Of a stretch of 64,000 nucleotides of DNA, positions 60,615-64,000 are shown piece by piece. Position 1 is the first letter of the stretch, and every line of letters starts with the position of its first letter. Under the pieces are notes generated by a model. The model was not told where the DNA came from. It saw only the letters and a list, made by a program, of their open reading frames with translations, and did not search any database. The translations under genes and the position numbers were made by a program. Where the stretch lies: the NCBI GenBank assembly GCA_947491985.1, contig CANLLR010000001.1:1-64000 (forward strand), read 5' to 3'. The stretch comes from Flavobacteriaceae bacterium. GTDB lineage: Bacteria; Bacteroidota; Bacteroidia; Flavobacteriales; Flavobacteriaceae.

Positions 60615-61295
60615 ATGATTCAAAGCCTAATTAACTTGTTTTTTCCTAGAGTTTGCTGTGGATGCGACTCGATTTTACTTTCGGATGAAATAGTACTTTG
60701 CACGTTGTGCCGCCATGAAATTCCACTCAACAACTTTCACAACAATCCCAACAACGAGGCCGTTACCAAATTTTACGGAAAAGTTCCTATCGAATTTGCT
60801 TCTGCGCTATTCTTTTTTCAAAAAAAAGGCATTGTACAACAAATGATTCACCAATTAAAATACAAAGGTCATGAAGAAATTGGAGAAATGATTGGTGCTT
60901 GGTATGCTTCCGAATTGAAAAATGTGTCGCAGATTACCGAAATAAACTATATTATTCCGGTGCCATTGCATCCAAAAAGGTTACGGCAACGCGGTTACAA
61001 TCAGGTGACTGCATTTGGAAGGGCTCTATCGGAAGGTTTGAATATCGTTTATGATGACACCATTTTAGTGCGAAAAGTGTATTCGAAAACGCAAACAAAG
61101 AAATCATTGCTCAAACGAAGTGAATTAAACACGGACATTTTTGATGTGATTTTTAACGAAAGTAGGAAAGGCAAACACTTTTTATTGATTGATGATGTAA
61201 TTACTACGGGATCGACTTTAGAAATGTGCTCGCGAGCGTTATTGAAAATTCCGGATGCAAAGGTAAGTATTGTTTGCATGGCGATGTCGCAGTAA
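60615..61295 (+). CDS. comF: ComF-family phosphoribosyltransferase-like protein
   Basis: A 226-residue ComF protein. N-terminal zinc ribbon FPRVCCGCDSIL...LCTLCRHEIPL (CxxC pairs), middle QLKYKGHEEIGEMIG, VPLHPKRLRQRGYNQ and the PRPP-binding loop LLIDDVITTGSTLE. ComF homologues support DNA uptake or recombination in some bacteria; in flavobacteria the role is not settled. It is divergent from glyS. The Ig-like lipoprotein gene follows after a 299-bp gap. Confidence 0.93.
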   Translation: MIQSLINLFFPRVCCGCDSILLSDEIVLCTLCRHEIPLNNFHNNPNNEAVTKFYGKVPIEFASALFFFQKKGIVQQMIHQLKYKGHEEIGEMIGAWYASELKNVSQITEINYIIPVPLHPKRLRQRGYNQVTAFGRALSEGLNIVYDDTILVRKVYSKTQTKKSLLKRSELNTDIFDVIFNESRKGKHFLLIDDVITTGSTLEMCSRALLKIPDAKVSIVCMAMSQ

Positions 61296-61304
61296 TGGGA
61301 AAAT

Positions 61305-61319
61305 GGAACGCGGATAAAA
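61305..61319. repeat. GGAACGCGGATAAAA word, copy 1
   Basis: A 15-nt word 10 bp after the comF stop; an identical copy occurs at 63978-63992, just upstream of the nitrilase gene start. Both continue into ACTGATT/TGGATT-like text. Confidence 0.6.
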
Positions 61320-61368
61320 CTGATTGTTACAGATTATCGCAGATCTTGAATTGTTGCACTATATTACT

Positions 61369-61495
61369 AGCCCTGATTACCTCACAAAATAATAATTTTG
61401 ATTTTTGTGTTCGGTCAGTTCGCTGCGATCGTGTGGAGCCGATATCCTCGCAACAAAGTGGAGAGATAAAGGCGAAAGCAGGACTCGAGCTTCTA
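61369..61495 (+). other. Second intergenic element type (AGCCCTGAT ... GCAGGACTCGAGCTTCTA)
   Basis: AGCCCTGAT (61369-61377), hairpin CACAAAAT/ATTTTTGTG (61383-61409), then a more GC-rich part and GGCGAAAGCAGGACTCGAGC (61471-61490) followed by TTCTA. CCTG can pair with CAGG. It resembles dispersed intergenic elements of flavobacteria that I know only from memory. Not a gene; function unknown. Confidence 0.35.
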
Positions 61496-61594
61496 AAAAG
61501 CGAACAGGCGAAGCAATTAGCTCCCAATAAAACGATAAAAGATTTCGTTGGTACTAAATATAATTGTTATTTTGCGATTAGTAAATAAGCTAGC

Positions 61595-63196
61595 ATGTTC
61601 AAAAATTGCATAAAGTGTTTTCTAATTCTATTGGCCATTTCGGTTATAAGTTGCGCGAAAAGAGGAACGATAACTGGCGGCTCCAAAGATACACTAGCGC
61701 CTATACTGCGTAGTAGTGTTCCCAAAAATAGCACTGTAAATTTTAAGGGAAACCAAATCAAATTGTATTTTAACGAATACGTAAAACTTAAAAATGTGGC
61801 CAAGCAATTGATTGTTTCGCCTCCGATGAAAAATCAACCTGAAATTTTACCTTACAACGCTAGTAAGTTCATTACCATTAAGTGGCGCGATACTTTGTTG
61901 CCCAATACTACCTACAGTTTTAACTTTGGAGAAAGTATTGAAGACAATAATGAAGGCAATGCATTACCCCAATTCAAATACGTTTTTTCGACTGGAAGTT
62001 TTATTGATTCGTTGGCTTTAAAAGCGACATTTAAAGATGCTTTGGAGAAAAAATCGCCCAATTTTGTTTCGATTATGTTGTATGAAGTGAATGATAAATT
62101 TAACGATTCGACCATTTACAAGGAAGCGCCGCGTTATCTTACCAATTCGCTAGACAGTTTAAAAATATTACAATTGGAAAACTTAAAACAAGGAAAATAC
62201 CAATTGATTGCTTTAAAAGACGAAAATAAAAACAACAAATTCGATCCTAAAAAGGACAAAATTGGTTTCATTCAAAATCATATCACGCTTCCCAATGACA
62301 CGCTATATCAGTTAGAATTGTTTAAAGAAGTCTTGCCTTTTAAAGTGTTTAAACCCACTCAAGCCTCTGTCAACAGAGCGATAGTGGGTTATGAAGGCGC
62401 TATTAAAGACGTGCGGTATGACGTAAAAAAGGGAGGTGAAACCCTTCCGTTTATGGTGACCAAATTGCCTAAAAAAGATTCGTTACAAATTTGGTTTCCA
62501 CCAATAAAAAACGATTCGATTGCCATTACTGTTTCGCAATACAAAACCAATACAAATTTTGTTTTGAAGTTGAAAGATCAGAAAAAAGATACCTTAAATC
62601 TGTCGGCTGAACGCGCTGGAAACATTCCGTTTAGAGAAAAATTTACACTTAATGCTACAACTCCTTTGGTCATCATAGACGATTCGAAAATGCGATTGAT
62701 TAACAAAGATTCGCTGGCTATTACTTTTAAAACTTCGTATGACGAATGGAAGCAACAATTGGTTTTTGATTTTGAAAAACAACCGTTGGAAAAATATTCG
62801 CTCACTATTTTGCCTGGTGCTTTGAAAGATTATTACGACCAAACAAACGACACGTTGAAGTTCAATTTTACTACACTAAACACTACAGATTTCGGTAACT
62901 TGCGTGTGATTTTAGAAAACGTAAAGCGATTTCCTGTATTGGTTGAGTTAACGGACGATGCTGGAAAAGTGCTCGCCAATTATTATTCTGAAAAAGAAAC
63001 TACTATCGATTTTAATCTGGTTGAACCCAAACGATTTACGATGCGTTTGATTTATGATGACGACAAAAATGGCGTTTGGACACCCGGAAATTACATGCAA
63101 AAACAACTCAGCGAAGAAGTCATTTATTTTCCGAAAGAAATCGATGTTCGAGCGAATTGGGATGTGGAGCAGCCTTTTGATGTGGGGAAAAATTAA
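61595..63196 (+). CDS. Lipoprotein with SbsA-type Ig-like N-terminal domain
   Basis: A 533-residue lipoprotein (lipobox AISVISC, Cys20). After the anchor, GGSKDTLAPILRSSVPKNSTVNFKGNQIKLYFNEYVKLKN and KFITIKWRDTLLPNTTYSFNFGESIEDNNEGN form the SbsA-type (Big_5) Ig-like domain common in Bacteroidota. The remainder has repeated beta-rich segments with acidic loops (DENKNNKFDPKKDKIGF, DDDKNGVWTPGNY) that look like calcium-binding loops of dockerin or SdrD-like type. An outer membrane location is likely. No enzyme motif. Confidence 0.85.
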   Translation: MFKNCIKCFLILLAISVISCAKRGTITGGSKDTLAPILRSSVPKNSTVNFKGNQIKLYFNEYVKLKNVAKQLIVSPPMKNQPEILPYNASKFITIKWRDTLLPNTTYSFNFGESIEDNNEGNALPQFKYVFSTGSFIDSLALKATFKDALEKKSPNFVSIMLYEVNDKFNDSTIYKEAPRYLTNSLDSLKILQLENLKQGKYQLIALKDENKNNKFDPKKDKIGFIQNHITLPNDTLYQLELFKEVLPFKVFKPTQASVNRAIVGYEGAIKDVRYDVKKGGETLPFMVTKLPKKDSLQIWFPPIKNDSIAITVSQYKTNTNFVLKLKDQKKDTLNLSAERAGNIPFREKFTLNATTPLVIIDDSKMRLINKDSLAITFKTSYDEWKQQLVFDFEKQPLEKYSLTILPGALKDYYDQTNDTLKFNFTTLNTTDFGNLRVILENVKRFPVLVELTDDAGKVLANYYSEKETTIDFNLVEPKRFTMRLIYDDDKNGVWTPGNYMQKQLSEEVIYFPKEIDVRANWDVEQPFDVGKN

Positions 63197-63206
63197 TCAC
63201 AAAAGA

Positions 63207-63971
63207 TTATAGCATTTTAAAATCGTCTTTATCGTCTAAGAAAGCTAATTTACTTCTAGTTTCAAGCATTGCTTCTTTATTTAATTCGACTATAAAAACA
63301 CCTTCATTTTCTTGAGGTTCCAGAGTGTAATTTCCTAAAAAGTCGACAGCCTGCGAATGACCAATGTATTCGTGCTGATTGTCATCTTTCCCAATGCGAT
63401 TGACTCCAATAACATAACTCATGTTTTCTACTGCGCGTGCTTTCAGCAGAATATCCCATGCATTGGTGCGAATTTTTGGCCAATTGGCGACATACAACAA
63501 CACATCATAGGTTTCTACGTTTCTGGAAAAGACCGGAAATCGCAAATCGTAACAAATAAGTGGGCAAATTTTGAAGCCCTTGTAGTTCACAATCATTTTA
63601 TCAGAACCTGAAGTGTACACTTTGTTTTCGCCTGCTAAAGTGAACAAATGGCGTTTGTCATAATGTTGTATTTCGCCCGATGGGAAAACAAAAAGCAATC
63701 GGTTGTAATACATTCTATTTTCTAGAATAACAAGACTTCCTGTGATGGCGCAATTTTTAGATCGCGCCATTTCTTGTAACCATAAAACCGTTTCACCTTG
63801 CATGTTTTCGGCTACTTTTTCAGGATGCATAGTAAAACCAGAAGTGAACATTTCGGGCAAAACAATCAAATCGACATATTGCGAAATAGAGTTTATCCTT
63901 TCGGTAAGTGAAGCTCTATTTTCACTGGGATTTTCCCATGTTAGCGATGATTGTATTAAAGCTATTTTCAT
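63207..63971 (-). CDS. Omega-amidase-like nitrilase-family hydrolase
   Basis: A 254-residue carbon-nitrogen hydrolase. Triad: Glu in LIVLPEMFTSGFTMHPE, Lys in YDKRHLFTLAGE, Cys in LICYDLRFPVFSR. The TSGF and LRFPVFSR context is that of 2-oxoglutaramate/2-oxosuccinamate amidases (YafV/Nit2 group), which recycle products of glutamine transamination. The convergent lipoprotein gene ends 10 bp away. Confidence 0.9.
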   Translation of the reverse strand: MKIALIQSSLTWENPSENRASLTERINSISQYVDLIVLPEMFTSGFTMHPEKVAENMQGETVLWLQEMARSKNCAITGSLVILENRMYYNRLLFVFPSGEIQHYDKRHLFTLAGENKVYTSGSDKMIVNYKGFKICPLICYDLRFPVFSRNVETYDVLLYVANWPKIRTNAWDILLKARAVENMSYVIGVNRIGKDDNQHEYIGHSQAVDFLGNYTLEPQENEGVFIVELNKEAMLETRSKLAFLDDKDDFKML

Positions 63972-63977
63972 AGTTTT

Positions 63978-63992
63978 GGAACGCGGATAAAA
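63978..63992. repeat. GGAACGCGGATAAAA word, copy 2
   Basis: Identical 15-mer to 61305-61319, 6 bp before the nitrilase start. It continues to the window edge. Confidence 0.6.
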
Positions 63993-64000
63993 TGGATTCA

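Noticed and set aside
61226..61588. 120-codon plus-strand ORF overlapping the end of comF
   Set aside because: Runs through the intergenic element and repeat words; no protein-like pattern.

Overview
The window is AT-rich chromosomal DNA of a flavobacterium (Bacteroidota, close to Flavobacterium). Three things point there: TAnnTTTG-type -7 promoter boxes instead of sigma-70 boxes, a flexirubin-type pigment cluster with DarA/DarB and a tyrosine ammonia-lyase very like the F. johnsoniae enzyme as I remember it, and typical Bacteroidota proteins (PID-type sorting tag, PorT-like barrel, TPR-lipoprotein kinases, single-chain glycyl-tRNA synthetase). I see no phage, IS element, CRISPR array or rRNA.

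Positions 1-6790 are housekeeping: fabH (cut by the window edge), rpmF, a YceD/DUF177 gene and pdxA on the minus strand; ribE; a small sorting-tag protein; a CAU-anticodon tRNA; methylmalonyl-CoA epimerase; rbfA with a LolC/FtsX-like permease; dusB.

Positions 7018-40170 hold a nearly complete flexirubin (aryl polyene-dialkylresorcinol ester) locus. About 27 tightly packed minus-strand genes run from fabG (36047) to an aryl-CoA-ligase-like gene (7018), with many 1-11 bp overlaps. They cover the expected steps: starter supply (tyrosine ammonia-lyase) and activation (ligase), polyene extension (two ACPs, three complete ketosynthases, one chain-length-factor-like partner, one stand-alone ketosynthase-like fragment, FabG, three hotdog dehydratases, a thioesterase), resorcinol formation (DarA, DarB), tailoring (two CrtI-like FAD enzymes, a halogenase-like flavoenzyme on the plus strand), acyl transfer (LpxL-like, PlsC domain, C45 Ntn hydrolase, BtrH-like), and transport or envelope placement (ABC exporter, MMPL fusion, LolA, lipoprotein, beta-barrel).

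Positions 40205-49056 hold a secreted protein, lepA, an ABC ATPase with a permease-M1-aminopeptidase fusion, and thiL. Positions 49176-57911 are a minus-strand signalling block: two TPR-lipoprotein histidine kinases, two NarL-type regulators, a LytTR regulator whose receiver has lost the phosphoacceptor Asp and the conserved Lys, and a small secreted protein made of four 16-residue repeats. Positions 58283-63971 hold an orphan ArsR with two matching operators, glyS, a comF-like gene, an Ig-like lipoprotein and an omega-amidase-like nitrilase.

The most interesting material outside the genes is (i) two structured elements at 41076-41183 and 56083-56216 that share short conserved blocks and a helix maintained by different base pairs, likely a dispersed non-coding RNA family, and (ii) several intergenic sites where short words are arranged as inverted arms around 30-90 nt, including a site where the leaders of two divergent genes carry the same tandem GGCACT repeats in the sense strand.
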